The notes: generated by a model not told the origin, from the letters alone. 64,000 bases of DNA from Lachnospiraceae bacterium KM106-2 (GCA_009731425.1 AP018794.1:1867960-1931959), one strand, 5' to 3'; positions 19,041 through 28,903 are shown, counted from the first letter of the stretch. Translations and numbers: made by a program.

Positions 19041-19769
19041 TTAGAATAGTCCTATTACAAGCCAGATCACTGCACTAATTGAACATAACCATACAACATA
19101 ATCCAGCACTCCAAACCCGATCTTACAGATATTAGTTCTAGTTGCCGTACCACCTAATCCCCGTGTTAATGCTGCTGCTGAAAGTTCCTCCCCAATTCGA
19201 ACGGAGCAAGTCATAACAGGTACCATGCGGTATTCCACAATCTTTGCAAAATTACCGTTTCCCAATCCGATTCCGCGCATCTTCATTGCATGTTTGATGG
19301 ATGTATATTCCTCTAACACGGTAGGAAAGAAACGAAACATAACCGATAGTGGTATGGTTATTTTATCTGTTATATGAAGTCGCTGCATCGCTGCAATAAA
19401 CTCACTGACCGTTGTTGTACTAAGTGCATAGTACCCCATCATCATTCCCGGTAGAAATTGTGTTAGAATACCACAGCTTCCCAAGATTACAAATCCAAGC
19501 AAACCAGAGAGTTTTCTATTTAAAAACATTTCTAGAACCATTCCTAACGTAAACAGTATAGAAAAGCGAATGACACTTTTCCATTTGCCTTCTAATGCTA
19601 AAAAGAGGAACGGGAATAAGGTAAAGATATATCTGATTCCAATTGTTCTCTCTCCACCAGTGGAACCTAGTACAAATGCTGATACCATGATCAACATCAA
19701 TAGCTTTGTTCTAGGATCTAAAACACTCTTTTTTCTAGTATTATTTGCACAAATAAGTTCCTGTTTCAT
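19041..19769 (-). CDS. ECF transporter T component (EcfT)
   Basis: Membrane coupling subunit, 242 residues with about six hydrophobic segments. The two short coupling motifs that contact the ATPases are seen late in the protein: AMKMRGIGLG near 165 and ALTRGLGGTATR near 200, equivalent to the Ala-Arg-Gly boxes. It sits between the S-component gene (14 bp) and the ATPase gene (24 bp), giving an S-T-A order in one transcript. No equivalent survives in the decayed second locus. Confidence 0.9.
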   Translation of the reverse strand: MKQELICANNTRKKSVLDPRTKLLMLIMVSAFVLGSTGGERTIGIRYIFTLFPFLFLALEGKWKSVIRFSILFTLGMVLEMFLNRKLSGLLGFVILGSCGILTQFLPGMMMGYYALSTTTVSEFIAAMQRLHITDKITIPLSVMFRFFPTVLEEYTSIKHAMKMRGIGLGNGNFAKIVEYRMVPVMTCSVRIGEELSAAALTRGLGGTATRTNICKIGFGVLDYVVWLCSISAVIWLVIGLF

Positions 19770-19783
19770 TGTTTCTTAGTCCT

Positions 19784-20377
19784 CTATGCTATTCCAGCTC
19801 TTTCAAAATGTTTTTTCAAAATTCTCTTTCCAATATATCCTCCGATAATTCCGCAAATCAATGCAACTAGAAACAAGACAGGACACATCCACGTTGGAAG
19901 CCAATTAGTCATCGTTGTTATGTATTCCTTCCCATACTCCTGTCTTGTAGACCAGTACGTCGTCGGTGTGAAAATAAGTGGCATATAATTAGCTGCAACC
20001 CACATGCTGAATACCCCTGATGTCAATACTGCTTTTATACTGCTTTTATAACTGCCACTCTTATATATGAGATCTGCCAAAAGTCCAGTTATTGTTCCTA
20101 CGATCAATGCATGATAACTCATTCCGGTCAGCAGCATAAGAATTCCCATGATAATACTGCTGATCCATATCATCCCGAATTTATTAACTTTAGTGAGAAA
20201 TAGCATAAATGGAATTCCCGTCAAGATAGGAACCAAAACTGGTAATAGCATCATAAAGATTGGTATATACCCTAACATTGCAACTGCAAATACAACCACA
20301 AAATAGATGGCTGAATAAATACCAATATTAATTAAATCTTTTCCTTGTAATCCTTTCGATTTACTTTTTTGATACAT
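19784..20377 (-). CDS. ECF S component, Trep_Strep / MptS-like membrane protein
   Basis: Substrate-binding membrane subunit, 197 residues with five or six helices. The pattern VPILTGIPFMLFLTKV then ISSIIMGILMLLTGMSYH and a C-terminal GGYIGKRILKKH matches the Trep_Strep family of putative S components. Ligands are mostly unknown for this family. It is first in the S-T-A operon. A GTTAG-N6-CTAAC dyad lies 18 bp before its start codon. Gene context (next to ABC half-transporter pairs and AraC sensors) suggests a metallophore or its metal complex, by analogy with equibactin/yersiniabactin-type loci; this is inference. Confidence 0.82.
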   Translation of the reverse strand: MYQKSKSKGLQGKDLINIGIYSAIYFVVVFAVAMLGYIPIFMMLLPVLVPILTGIPFMLFLTKVNKFGMIWISSIIMGILMLLTGMSYHALIVGTITGLLADLIYKSGSYKSSIKAVLTSGVFSMWVAANYMPLIFTPTTYWSTRQEYGKEYITTMTNWLPTWMCPVLFLVALICGIIGGYIGKRILKKHFERAGIA

Positions 20378-20394
20378 TAGTTTCCCCTTCCTTT

Positions 20395-20412
20395 GGTTAG
20401 TTTTAACTAACC
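20395..20412 (-). promoter_or_regulatory. Dyad GTTAG-N6-CTAAC, site 1 (ECF operon)
   Basis: GGTTAGTTTTAACTAACC: perfect 8-bp arms around a 2-bp centre. It lies between the ribosome site of the S-component gene and an A-rich promoter-like region (minus-strand CATATAGG). The 300 bp between this operon and the upstream ABC gene otherwise hold a conserved dyad (20429-20442) and a hairpin at 20608-20640 without a T-run. Confidence 0.72.
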
Positions 20413-20428
20413 TATATGCATTTTTTTA

Positions 20429-20442
20429 TGCCCTCTCGGACA
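20429..20442 (-). promoter_or_regulatory. TGYCCGARAGGGCA dyad upstream of site 1
   Basis: Minus strand TGTCCGAGAGGGCA followed by an A-tract. The decayed ECF copy has TGCCCGAAAGGGCA (37840-37853) at almost the same distance from its GTTAG dyad (17 versus 16 bp). Conservation across the two copies points to a protein site or an RNA hairpin with a GNRA-like loop. The position, near where a -35 would be expected, suits an AraC-type activator. Confidence 0.5.
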
Positions 20443-20679
20443 CATCATTATAATAACATTTAATTTTATCTTTCTCTACTCCATCTAGTCGAAAATGTTC
20501 CATTTGGTTTTAGAATTTATTTTTCTATACTCCATGTGAATAGATGAAAAGAAAACCTTAACACATAATATGTATTTCCTTTTCTATCAAAATATCTCCA
20601 AACTGGATAAGATGATAGAAGAATTTCTTCTGCCATCTTATTCGTTAACTATCCTTATATAATCTTTAATTAATATCCA

Positions 20680-22386
20680 TCATTTCAAGCTTTGAGAAGC
20701 ATTCCACATTGTCTTATACTTTCCATTCCTTTGCAGTAATTCTTCATGTGTACCAGATTCACAAATACAACCATTCTCTAATACAAGGATCTTATCTGCA
20801 CTCTTTACAATTGGCAATGTATGTGCGATCATTACCACCGTTTTATCTGCCTTTAGAAGATTGGCTATGGCCTGCTTTACTAATAGCTCATTTTCAATAT
20901 CTAAGGAAGCGGTAGCCTCATCTAGTAAAATGATCGGACTATTTTTTAGAATCGCTCTTGCTACGGAAAGTCTCTGTCTCTCTCCACCAGAAAGCTTATT
21001 GCCATTCTCTCCAATTTCGGTATCATAGCCTTTCTCCATCGATTGAATGAATCCATCACAATTTGCTTGTCTGCATGCTTGCTCGATTTCTTGGTCAGTA
21101 GCATCCATGCGCGCATATCGGATATTGTTTTTAACTGTATCATTAAATAAGAATACATCCTGATCAACTTGACTGATCTTTGATAATATCTGTTCTGCTG
21201 CTTCATTCTCGATATCCTGATTACCGATTAAAATATGGCCGCTTTGTGGCGAGTAGTACTTTGAGATCAGATTCAAAATCGTTGATTTACCAGATCCAGA
21301 ATCTCCTACAATGGCGGTCAGTTTTCGTTCCGGAATCTTAAAGCTGATATCTTTTAAGACCGGTTCCTCTTCTACATACGAGAAGTCGACATGTTGAAAT
21401 ACTATTTGAGAGCCATATGGATTAAATCCTTTCTCATCCTCATGTTCCTCTTCTTCCTGAAAGATCTTCTGAATTTTTTCTTTGGAAAGACTTAAGTTCC
21501 GAAATGCAGTTAAGTTAATAAATAAAGTCAGATTTACTTTTGTAATAAACAGTGGCAGCATGATCAATAATACGAGAGAAGCCGGCCCAATGGTTTCCTT
21601 TGTCCATGCATCCACCGCACTGATAATGCAATAAGCGAATGCAAGAAAACTAAAAAAGTTATAAACAATTCCGATAGGCATGACTGCCTTTTCATAGCGA
21701 TAACTAATGTCGGAATATTCTTTCATGGAACTTGTTAGAGACTCATTCTTTTTTCCAACAAGGCCATACGAGCGTAATGTCTGGCTTCCCGCAAGATATT
21801 CCGTGATCGCACTGACATTTTCTTCTCTCGCCAAGTTCTTTCTAACACCATAGATGTGTATCATATGTATGGACAATCCCATAAACGGAATGACTAAGAA
21901 AGAAGAAAGTAATAGAGAAACTCCGGCAGGTACCAGCAAGGTACATCCATAAATACCGACTACTACTACCAAAATAGAATATTTAATGATCTCAGCCGCT
22001 TTATGAGTGAGGATCTGTTCATAATCACCTACTTCACTCGTTGCCGCATTGATATAGAATCCCTTCCGATTCTTTGTAAAAAGGGGCAGTGGAATCAGCT
22101 TTAACTTATCTCCAATGGCAATTCGTATAATTCTACTTACATCGGAACCACCTTCCTGGCACCCCGTATAGGAAACTATGTAGATGAGTAACCGCAAAAG
22201 AAAGATAATAGCTAGTACTCCTGTTGTTTTTATGATCTCATTCATCGTTACACTCTTACCAAAGATAAACTCCAGCACCTGAAATAATACAAGAAAATTG
22301 CAGCCGGAAAGTAATCCTTCTAATACAACACCAATTGCCGATATGATCAGTTTTCTATTTTTTTTAAACGGTTGTTCCTTCTTCAT
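20680..22386 (-). CDS. ABC half-transporter (type-IV exporter fold), pair 1 subunit B
   Basis: 568 residues: six-helix membrane domain (about 1-320) fused to an ATPase (about 330-568). Walker A GDSGSGKST, signature LSGGERQRLSVARA, Walker B IILLDEATASLD, switch histidine AHTLP. Its start overlaps the stop of the partner gene by 4 bp, so the two form a heterodimer. Fold is that of exporters such as MsbA, but relatives in iron-siderophore loci (YbtPQ, IrtAB) import. Both ATP sites in the pair look catalytic, as in those importers and unlike many heterodimeric drug pumps. Direction of transport is inferred from the ECF and AraC neighbours. Confidence 0.88.
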   Translation of the reverse strand: MKKEQPFKKNRKLIISAIGVVLEGLLSGCNFLVLFQVLEFIFGKSVTMNEIIKTTGVLAIIFLLRLLIYIVSYTGCQEGGSDVSRIIRIAIGDKLKLIPLPLFTKNRKGFYINAATSEVGDYEQILTHKAAEIIKYSILVVVVGIYGCTLLVPAGVSLLLSSFLVIPFMGLSIHMIHIYGVRKNLAREENVSAITEYLAGSQTLRSYGLVGKKNESLTSSMKEYSDISYRYEKAVMPIGIVYNFFSFLAFAYCIISAVDAWTKETIGPASLVLLIMLPLFITKVNLTLFINLTAFRNLSLSKEKIQKIFQEEEEHEDEKGFNPYGSQIVFQHVDFSYVEEEPVLKDISFKIPERKLTAIVGDSGSGKSTILNLISKYYSPQSGHILIGNQDIENEAAEQILSKISQVDQDVFLFNDTVKNNIRYARMDATDQEIEQACRQANCDGFIQSMEKGYDTEIGENGNKLSGGERQRLSVARAILKNSPIILLDEATASLDIENELLVKQAIANLLKADKTVVMIAHTLPIVKSADKILVLENGCICESGTHEELLQRNGKYKTMWNASQSLK

Positions 22387-24143
22387 AGCGTAGCACCTCC
22401 TTGCAGCGTATATTCCATATTACGTGCTTCATTATAATCATTCCATGCCTTTTTAAAATAAGGACTATGTTCCACCATATCGCTCCAATCTCCGATCCGG
22501 CTAATGCCCTTATCTTCCACTACTGCGATTCGATTGCAGCTTTGCACAATGCCAAGGCGATGGGCAACAATGATGACGGTCTTACCCTTGCATAGATTTT
22601 CAATTGCCTTATCGATCTCAACCTGATTCTCTGGATCCGCAGCGCTAGTAGCTTCATCTAAAATGAGGATTGGCGAATTCTTCAATATGGCACGTGCAAT
22701 ACAGATCCGTTGTTTTTCACCACCGGAGAATCTGGTACCAAAGTTTCCAACCAGAGTATCATATTGATTTGGAAGGGACATGATAAACTCATCGATCTGA
22801 GCTTTTCTAGCAGCATTTCTTACCTGTTTTAAAGAAACCGAATGATCTCCCATTGCAATATTTTCAAATACAGACCCACGCGTCAGAACACTCTGCTGAA
22901 AGACAACCGAAATATTTTTTAATAACTCTTCATAATTAATATCACGTACATCGACGCCTCCAATTTTTATCTCTCCACCTGTTACATCATAAAATCTAGA
23001 TATTAATTGAACTAATGTTGTTTTTCCAGCCCCAGATTCACCGACAAATGCAACACGTTCCCCATTCCCAATATGCAGGTTGATATGTTCTAACACTGGA
23101 ATTGTATCTGAATAACCAAAGGACACATCTTTTACTTCAATATCGTATTTCTTTGGAAATGACTTTCCACCGGTAAAAATAGGTGTATCCAGAATTTTCT
23201 TTACCTGATTTACCCCATTTAAGGCATAAGAAAGATTATTTCCAAGTTCCTGCAGCGGTCTGACATCTGTAAGATACTGCGAACCAACAAAAGCAAATAA
23301 CAGTAAAACTCCTGCTGTAATATGACCATGTATGTAAAGATAGCCGCCAAGAGGTACCAACATAAGAATGCCGCATTCCAATAATACTACATACGCTGCA
23401 TACAAAGGCCCTGTTGCCTTTGATATGTCATTCCACATTTTATGTTGTTCTAAGATTGCAGCCGAATATTTTCGAAAGGACTGTGAGCCCATATGGTATG
23501 CCTTGATCAAACGCATTCCGCCTACATACTCATGAATCGCACTGGATAGATCTCCGCTTGAGGCATTCACCTGTGGCATAAACTTAGCAAATCTTCCAAA
23601 CATGGCAAACATGACGATCGTAACGATCACTAATGGAATAATGCTAATGAGTGCTAAGATTACATTGACAGATAATAAATATAAGAACATAATAATCGGT
23701 CCCGATAAATAGAGGACGATCTCAGGTAAGTTATGTGCTAGAAATAATTCCAGCTTCTCAATACTTTCATTCATCACATATTTGATCTCACCGGTGCTTC
23801 GTTCATTTAATGCTCCCAATGGCATTTTTGCCATGTGCTCAGTTACCATGCAGCGAACTAGGAACAAGGTATTATAGGCTCCCTTGTGTGAACTTAATGA
23901 ACTAAACAAACTGGCTAAGAACCGAATTACTGTAGTACCCAGGATAATGATTACCCATCTTATGGCAAGATCCATATTACAAGTGCCATCCATTACCGCA
24001 TCAATGATCTTGTAAAATGCAAAATACGGTATGACTGTTAATACACTTGAGATAAATGCCATGATAATCGAAAAATAAATATACCATCGATTATGACCAG
24101 CCCATTGCATGAGCAATCGAAATCTTTTCTTCTTTGAATTCAT
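22383..24143 (-). CDS. ABC half-transporter (type-IV exporter fold), pair 1 subunit A
   Basis: 586 residues starting at the ATG at 24141-24143 (MNSKKKRFRLLMQW), chosen because AAAGGAGTG precedes it. An upstream in-frame ATG at 24212 has no ribosome site and would read through a palindromic operator. Six-helix membrane domain then ATPase: GESGAGKTT, FSGGEKQRICIARA, ILILDEATSAAD, AHRLG. The D-loop AAD differs from the usual SLD. First gene of the pair; divergent from an AraC gene across 189 bp that hold the dyad at 24186-24203. Confidence 0.88.
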   Translation of the reverse strand: MNSKKKRFRLLMQWAGHNRWYIYFSIIMAFISSVLTVIPYFAFYKIIDAVMDGTCNMDLAIRWVIIILGTTVIRFLASLFSSLSSHKGAYNTLFLVRCMVTEHMAKMPLGALNERSTGEIKYVMNESIEKLELFLAHNLPEIVLYLSGPIIMFLYLLSVNVILALISIIPLVIVTIVMFAMFGRFAKFMPQVNASSGDLSSAIHEYVGGMRLIKAYHMGSQSFRKYSAAILEQHKMWNDISKATGPLYAAYVVLLECGILMLVPLGGYLYIHGHITAGVLLLFAFVGSQYLTDVRPLQELGNNLSYALNGVNQVKKILDTPIFTGGKSFPKKYDIEVKDVSFGYSDTIPVLEHINLHIGNGERVAFVGESGAGKTTLVQLISRFYDVTGGEIKIGGVDVRDINYEELLKNISVVFQQSVLTRGSVFENIAMGDHSVSLKQVRNAARKAQIDEFIMSLPNQYDTLVGNFGTRFSGGEKQRICIARAILKNSPILILDEATSAADPENQVEIDKAIENLCKGKTVIIVAHRLGIVQSCNRIAVVEDKGISRIGDWSDMVEHSPYFKKAWNDYNEARNMEYTLQGGATL

Positions 24144-24185
24144 TTTTTCCACTCCTTTATCTTTAACTTTTATTTCCATTGCCAT

Positions 24186-24203
24186 TGTATTGCAAGCAAT
24201 ACA
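24186..24203. promoter_or_regulatory. Palindrome between ABC pair 1 and its AraC gene
   Basis: TGTATTGCAAGCAATACA: perfect 8-bp arms around AA. It lies 43 bp before the ABC start and 130 bp before the AraC start. Suitable as an operator of the divergent regulator or of a global repressor. It is unlike the GTTAG-N6-CTAAC dyad. Confidence 0.5.
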
Positions 24204-24332
24204 GCGATACAATAGAAGACAAGAGGAAAGGACCGTTTAGCACTAATGTGTGTCTGATTCGCACTTTTATTCTATTGTAAAATAATCAATAAACTTCTAT
24301 GATATAGCTATAAAGGTAGGGAGGAAATATCT

Positions 24333-25310
24333 ATGAGAGAATCCAAGAATTACTACGATCAATGTTTTGAAGATTCCGACTTTTACTTATGTAAAGCCCC
24401 GGAAGGTTTTCCAGCTCTGGGCACCTGCAGGGAGTTATCCCCTAAAACGGGTGGTGGCCATTATTGGTATTATGATTCCTGTAAAAATTACTACATAAAA
24501 ATTCATGATTTCTTTTTTTCAGAAGATACGATTCTGAATATGTCACTCCCCGAATCCTTAAGTGTTACTTACTATGCGTCCATATCCGGCGAAGAACTGT
24601 TTCCCTATCGGAAATTAAAATGCAATGTGGTTAAAAGTTATCTTGGAGGCTATACACCTTACCGGGCATTGATCCATCGAAATGTCCCCATTCGCTCAAT
24701 CGGAATTGAATATAAGCCATCCTACTATAATAATTACTTAAGAGAAGAATTCGGTGATCTCTATCAGAATCCAATCGATGCATTTCAGAGCATTGATGAA
24801 ACAACTGACTTTCCCAAAATGGAACAATTATTAAAACAGCTATGGAACTATGATGGGACTGGAATGCCTGCCGCCCTTTACTATGATGCCAAAGCCGCCG
24901 AGGCGCTCTCTTTGGTCTTTGAACGCCATCGGATGCTAAATGGGCGGATCGTCACTCAGATCAGCACATCTGACCGATCCATGTTAGACAGTCTTGCTTC
25001 CTATATTGGTGATCATTATGCTGATAGCCTTTCCATTGAAACGCTATCGCTCATTGCGTGTATGGGTACAACGAAACTAAAGCGCTGTTTTAAATCTTAT
25101 TTTAACTGTACCATCAAAGAATATATCCAGCATGTACGAATTGATCAGGCCGAGCATCTGCTCGCCTATACGGATCTTCCGATCAATGAAATTGCACAGG
25201 CAGTAGGATATACTGCGACTGGACGCTTTGCCGAATTATTTCACCGGATCAAAGGAGTCCTTCCCGGTGAATACCGTCGTTCCCTTCAATCGAATCAACA
25301 TAATATATAA
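24333..25310 (+). CDS. AraC-family regulator next to ABC pair 1 (PchR/YbtA-like role proposed)
   Basis: 325 residues, start ATG after AGGGAGG. The C-terminal 100 residues carry the AraC DNA-binding domain: SIETLSLIACMGTTKLKRCFKSY and INEIAQAVGYTATGRFAELF, then the family end GVLPGEYRR. The N-terminal 210 residues are a ligand domain without clear cupin motifs, rich in tyrosine and cysteine. This type is common next to ABC half-transporter pairs in Clostridia. In yersiniabactin loci the AraC regulator YbtA senses the siderophore; a like role here is inference. Transcribed divergently from the pair and ends at a shared terminator (25313-25342). Confidence 0.86.
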   Translation: MRESKNYYDQCFEDSDFYLCKAPEGFPALGTCRELSPKTGGGHYWYYDSCKNYYIKIHDFFFSEDTILNMSLPESLSVTYYASISGEELFPYRKLKCNVVKSYLGGYTPYRALIHRNVPIRSIGIEYKPSYYNNYLREEFGDLYQNPIDAFQSIDETTDFPKMEQLLKQLWNYDGTGMPAALYYDAKAAEALSLVFERHRMLNGRIVTQISTSDRSMLDSLASYIGDHYADSLSIETLSLIACMGTTKLKRCFKSYFNCTIKEYIQHVRIDQAEHLLAYTDLPINEIAQAVGYTATGRFAELFHRIKGVLPGEYRRSLQSNQHNI

Positions 25311-25312
25311 CA

Positions 25313-25342
25313 AAGGCAGTCAGATTAATTTCTGACTGCCTT
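25313..25342. terminator. Bidirectional terminator between AraC and ABC pair 2
   Basis: Twelve-base stem AAGGCAGTCAGA/TCTGACTGCCTT with a 6-nt loop, between two convergent genes. T-runs are short on both sides. Confidence 0.65.
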
Positions 25343-25367
25343 CTATGATAGAAAATAATTGATATCG

Positions 25368-27134
25368 TTACGCGTTAACTATATTGAATTTTTTCCTTGT
25401 ATTCCATCCTTTGCTGTTTTGTCTGGTTGTCACGAATCTTCTATAGATTCCATCTTTCTTGATCAGTTCTTCATGCACCCCTCTCTGCACAATCCTTCCT
25501 TCTGAAATCACTAAGATTTCATCTGCATTTCGGATGGTATTTAACTTATGTGCGATCACAAGAAGCGTCTTTCCTTTACAAAGTTCAGAGATTGCTTCCT
25601 GGATATAACTTTCATTATCCGCATCAACACTTGCCGTTGCTTCATCTAAGATGACAATTGGTGCATCCTTTAAGATACATCTAGCAATGGAGATTCTCTG
25701 GCATTCACCACCGGATAAAGAAGCTCCACCTTCTCCAACCACGGTATCGAATCCTTCTGGAAGCTTACGAATAAACTCATAGCACCTTGCCTTCTTTGCT
25801 GCCTCGATAACCTCTTCTCTTGTTGCATCCGGTCTGCCCATGCTGATATTGTTATAGATTGTATCCTGAAACAAATATACTCTCTGAAATACCATACTGA
25901 TATCATTCATCAATTCAGCTAATGGTATTTCTTTAATATTTGTTCCATTTACTAAGATTTCACCAGAAGTGATATCCCAGAACCGTGCCAGTAAGTTAGC
26001 CACTGTTGATTTACCGCCTCCTGAAGTTCCTACTAAAGCTGTCATATGATTTTTATTCACTTGAAATGATATATTATGAAGTACTTTTTTTTCTCCATAT
26101 CCAAAGTTTACATTACGAAATTCAATGACTGGTGCCTTATCAACCTTGGAAATATGCTTTTTCCCCTTGTCTGAAAGCTCTTCTTCTGAAAATACACTTT
26201 CCATTCGATCCAGACAGCTATTCATAACCGTTAATCTTGTTGCATTTCCATACAAAGCTTTCATTGGTCCAAAGATATCAAAGGTGAATAGAATCATACC
26301 GACTAAGAAAGAAGCCTCCATTCTGCCATTGGTATAAAGGAGTAAACTAACACCTAATAGTACTGCAGATGCTAAACCATACACCAAATTATTTGCTCTC
26401 GCCCATGGTGCATGCGCACGTTCGAAATTCAAACTCGTTTCACACATTTTCTTGAAGTTATTAGACAGCTCTTTTGACTTCTCACCAAGAAGATTATAGG
26501 TTTTAATAATACCAATCCCTTCTGCAAAATCAAGAACTGCATCGGTTAATTTTTCACTCTGTTCCTGTCTGTTTTTCGAGTCCTCTAATGCTTCTTTCTC
26601 AAGTCCTTTTCCAACAACAGCATAGAGTATTAACATAGCAACTCCTGCCATACCAAGGAATGGATTGAGATAGAATAAGAATACGATCATAATCACTTCT
26701 GAAAATACATAACTCATCATATCCGCAATCACAGTCATGGCATTTTCTTCAATAAAAACCATATCACTTGATAATACAGAACTAATTTTTCCGATATTAC
26801 CTTCTGTAAAATAACCCATTGGCATTTTTCTCAAATGTTCTCCAAGATTCATTCTTTTATCTGCAAATACCATAAATCCTGCGGCTGACTGAAGACGATC
26901 TGCAATATTCTGAAAAATGACCTGCAAGATAAGACTAATTAAAACTCCTATGCCAAGCCATATACACATCTGTTTTGTTATACTGCGATCTAAAAATGCT
27001 GAAATCATAACGAATGCCAGGCATAATGGGAACTTGGAAGCCATAGATTTTAAAAACGAAAATACAAATGCAAGTTTAATTCTTCCTTTATACTTACCGG
27101 AAACGTTTATAATTCTTCTCATTAATGCAATCAT
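25368..27134 (-). CDS. ABC half-transporter (type-IV exporter fold), pair 2 subunit B
   Basis: 588 residues. Membrane domain to about 330, then ATPase: GTSGGGKST, LSGGECQRISIARC, IVILDEATASVD, switch AHKLN. ATG overlaps the upstream stop by 4 bp, with GGAGGG six bases before. Heterodimer partner of the next gene upstream. Ends 26 bp from the terminator shared with the AraC gene. Confidence 0.88.
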   Translation of the reverse strand: MIALMRRIINVSGKYKGRIKLAFVFSFLKSMASKFPLCLAFVMISAFLDRSITKQMCIWLGIGVLISLILQVIFQNIADRLQSAAGFMVFADKRMNLGEHLRKMPMGYFTEGNIGKISSVLSSDMVFIEENAMTVIADMMSYVFSEVIMIVFLFYLNPFLGMAGVAMLILYAVVGKGLEKEALEDSKNRQEQSEKLTDAVLDFAEGIGIIKTYNLLGEKSKELSNNFKKMCETSLNFERAHAPWARANNLVYGLASAVLLGVSLLLYTNGRMEASFLVGMILFTFDIFGPMKALYGNATRLTVMNSCLDRMESVFSEEELSDKGKKHISKVDKAPVIEFRNVNFGYGEKKVLHNISFQVNKNHMTALVGTSGGGKSTVANLLARFWDITSGEILVNGTNIKEIPLAELMNDISMVFQRVYLFQDTIYNNISMGRPDATREEVIEAAKKARCYEFIRKLPEGFDTVVGEGGASLSGGECQRISIARCILKDAPIVILDEATASVDADNESYIQEAISELCKGKTLLVIAHKLNTIRNADEILVISEGRIVQRGVHEELIKKDGIYRRFVTTRQNSKGWNTRKKFNIVNA

Positions 27135-28903
27135 GCTAGCCCTCCTTGTTCTTCTCTAAGAATTTCTTCATCACCTATTGCAACGCTCCACATACTACTT
27201 TCTTTTGCTGATCTCCATAACCGCTGATAATCTGAACTCGTTTGTAGTAACTCCTCATGTGTCCCTTTTGCTTTCAGATAGCCATCATTTAATACGATGA
27301 TCTGATCGGCATTCATGATAGAAGGTAGCCTATGGGCAATGACAATGACCGTCTTCTGATGAATGATTTCTGCAATCGCTTCATTCATCTTTTCTTCATT
27401 CTCTGGATCCATAAATGCAGTTGCCTCATCTAATACTACGATCGGAGCATCTTTTAAAAGAGCTCTTGCAAGAGAAATTCTCTGTCTCTCTCCTCCTGAT
27501 AACTGCTTTCCTCCATCACCTGCCATCGTATAGATTCCGTCTTTTAGCCGATTCAAAAATTCGTCACACTGGGCTTTCTTCGCTGCTACTAATACTTCCT
27601 GATCCGTTGCCTCTGGTTTCCCTAACCTAATATTCTCCATCAGACTCATATTGAATAAGAACTGCTCTTGGGATACATAAGAGATTTCCTGGTTCAATGC
27701 TTCAATGCTCATATCTGAAATATCCTGCCCGCCTAACTTGATACTTCCAGAAGTCAAATCATAGAAATGAACCAGAAGTTTCGCTAAAGTAGACTTACCA
27801 CTTCCGGATTCTCCAACTAATGCAGTCATGTATCCTTCCTTCGCTTCTAATGAAACACCATGAAGAACTTCTTTGTCCTGATAAGAAAAATGTACTTGAT
27901 CAAATGTGATGGTATGATTCTTTCCTCTAAATTCTTTATCTGATTGTTTTAATGCTGGTGCACTGATCATATTCTCTAATGACTCAATCTTATATTTGAC
28001 CTGAGGCATTACCGAACCAAAACTAAGAGAACGAAGAAGTGGTGTTCCAACTCCAAATCCCATGCAAAGCACTAAAATAAGATTTGGAAGTGTAGAATAT
28101 CCTGAAAGTACAAAATAAGCTCCAAATGGTATGGTGATCATCGCTGTGCATGGCAATATACTATTATAAAGTGCCATAAAAGGCCAGGAAGCTTTATACC
28201 ATGCCAAGGTAAAATCACGATACTCTTTCACACTTTTTGAAAAATTCTGATAGGAGTCACCATCCCGGTTGAATACTTTAACCACTTCCATCCCATTAAT
28301 ATATTCTACGATGGTATTATTCATATCCTGTGCTGCTTTATAGTAAGCACCCATCTTTTTCTTACCGCTCTTCATCATAGCTCCCATAGCGAATAAACCA
28401 ATTGGTAAAGAACCCAAGCTTAACAGAGCAAGTTTCCAGTCCACAAAGAACATAGCGATATAGATAATAACCGGAACTGCTATATTGGCAAGTCCTTCTG
28501 GAAATGCATGTGCTAACAGGAGTTCAATTGATTCGATATCATCAATAAACATCTTCTTAATTGTACCATTTCCATAACCTATGATTGTTCCTAATGGTTG
28601 TTTCTCCATCTTTCTCTGTAAGGCTATTCGAATATTCTTTAACGTATGGTATGCAGATTTATGAGATAGCGCTAAACCATGAACATATACGAACGCATAA
28701 AGAATTTCACATATCAGTATGGCGCCAAGACGAAGGCAAATAAAGGAATTACTCATCGACTCCCCTGCTACGATCGGTACGATCAATTGATATAAGAACA
28801 AATATGGTAGGATGCTCACTAATACCCCGGCAATCATAAAAACAGCTGCAAGATAGGTGATTTTCCGATACTCCCCTGCATATTTCATCACTTTTTTAAA
28901 CAA
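27131..28903 (-). CDS. ABC half-transporter (type-IV exporter fold), pair 2 subunit A (TTG start)
   Basis: 590 residues. The start is probably TTG at 28901-28903 because AAGGAGG lies eight bases before it; the next ATG is 15 bp further on. Membrane domain to about 340, then GESGSGKST, LSGGERQRISLARA, IVVLDEATAFMD, AHRLP. The AFMD D-loop replaces the usual ASLD, and subunit A of pair 3 has AFAD. First gene of pair 2, preceded by dyad site 2 (28936-28951) and the TetR terminator. Confidence 0.87.
   Translation of the reverse strand: MFKKVMKYAGEYRKITYLAAVFMIAGVLVSILPYLFLYQLIVPIVAGESMSNSFICLRLGAILICEILYAFVYVHGLALSHKSAYHTLKNIRIALQRKMEKQPLGTIIGYGNGTIKKMFIDDIESIELLLAHAFPEGLANIAVPVIIYIAMFFVDWKLALLSLGSLPIGLFAMGAMMKSGKKKMGAYYKAAQDMNNTIVEYINGMEVVKVFNRDGDSYQNFSKSVKEYRDFTLAWYKASWPFMALYNSILPCTAMITIPFGAYFVLSGYSTLPNLILVLCMGFGVGTPLLRSLSFGSVMPQVKYKIESLENMISAPALKQSDKEFRGKNHTITFDQVHFSYQDKEVLHGVSLEAKEGYMTALVGESGSGKSTLAKLLVHFYDLTSGSIKLGGQDISDMSIEALNQEISYVSQEQFLFNMSLMENIRLGKPEATDQEVLVAAKKAQCDEFLNRLKDGIYTMAGDGGKQLSGGERQRISLARALLKDAPIVVLDEATAFMDPENEEKMNEAIAEIIHQKTVIVIAHRLPSIMNADQIIVLNDGYLKAKGTHEELLQTSSDYQRLWRSAKESSMWSVAIGDEEILREEQGGLA

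Noticed and set aside
20608..20640. Terminator after ABC pair 1
   Set aside because: The hairpin has two internal mismatches and no T-run, so read-through into the ECF operon remains possible.
24144..24212. Longer N-terminus for ABC pair 1 subunit A
   Set aside because: No ribosome site at 24212, unlike residues, and it would read through a perfect palindrome.
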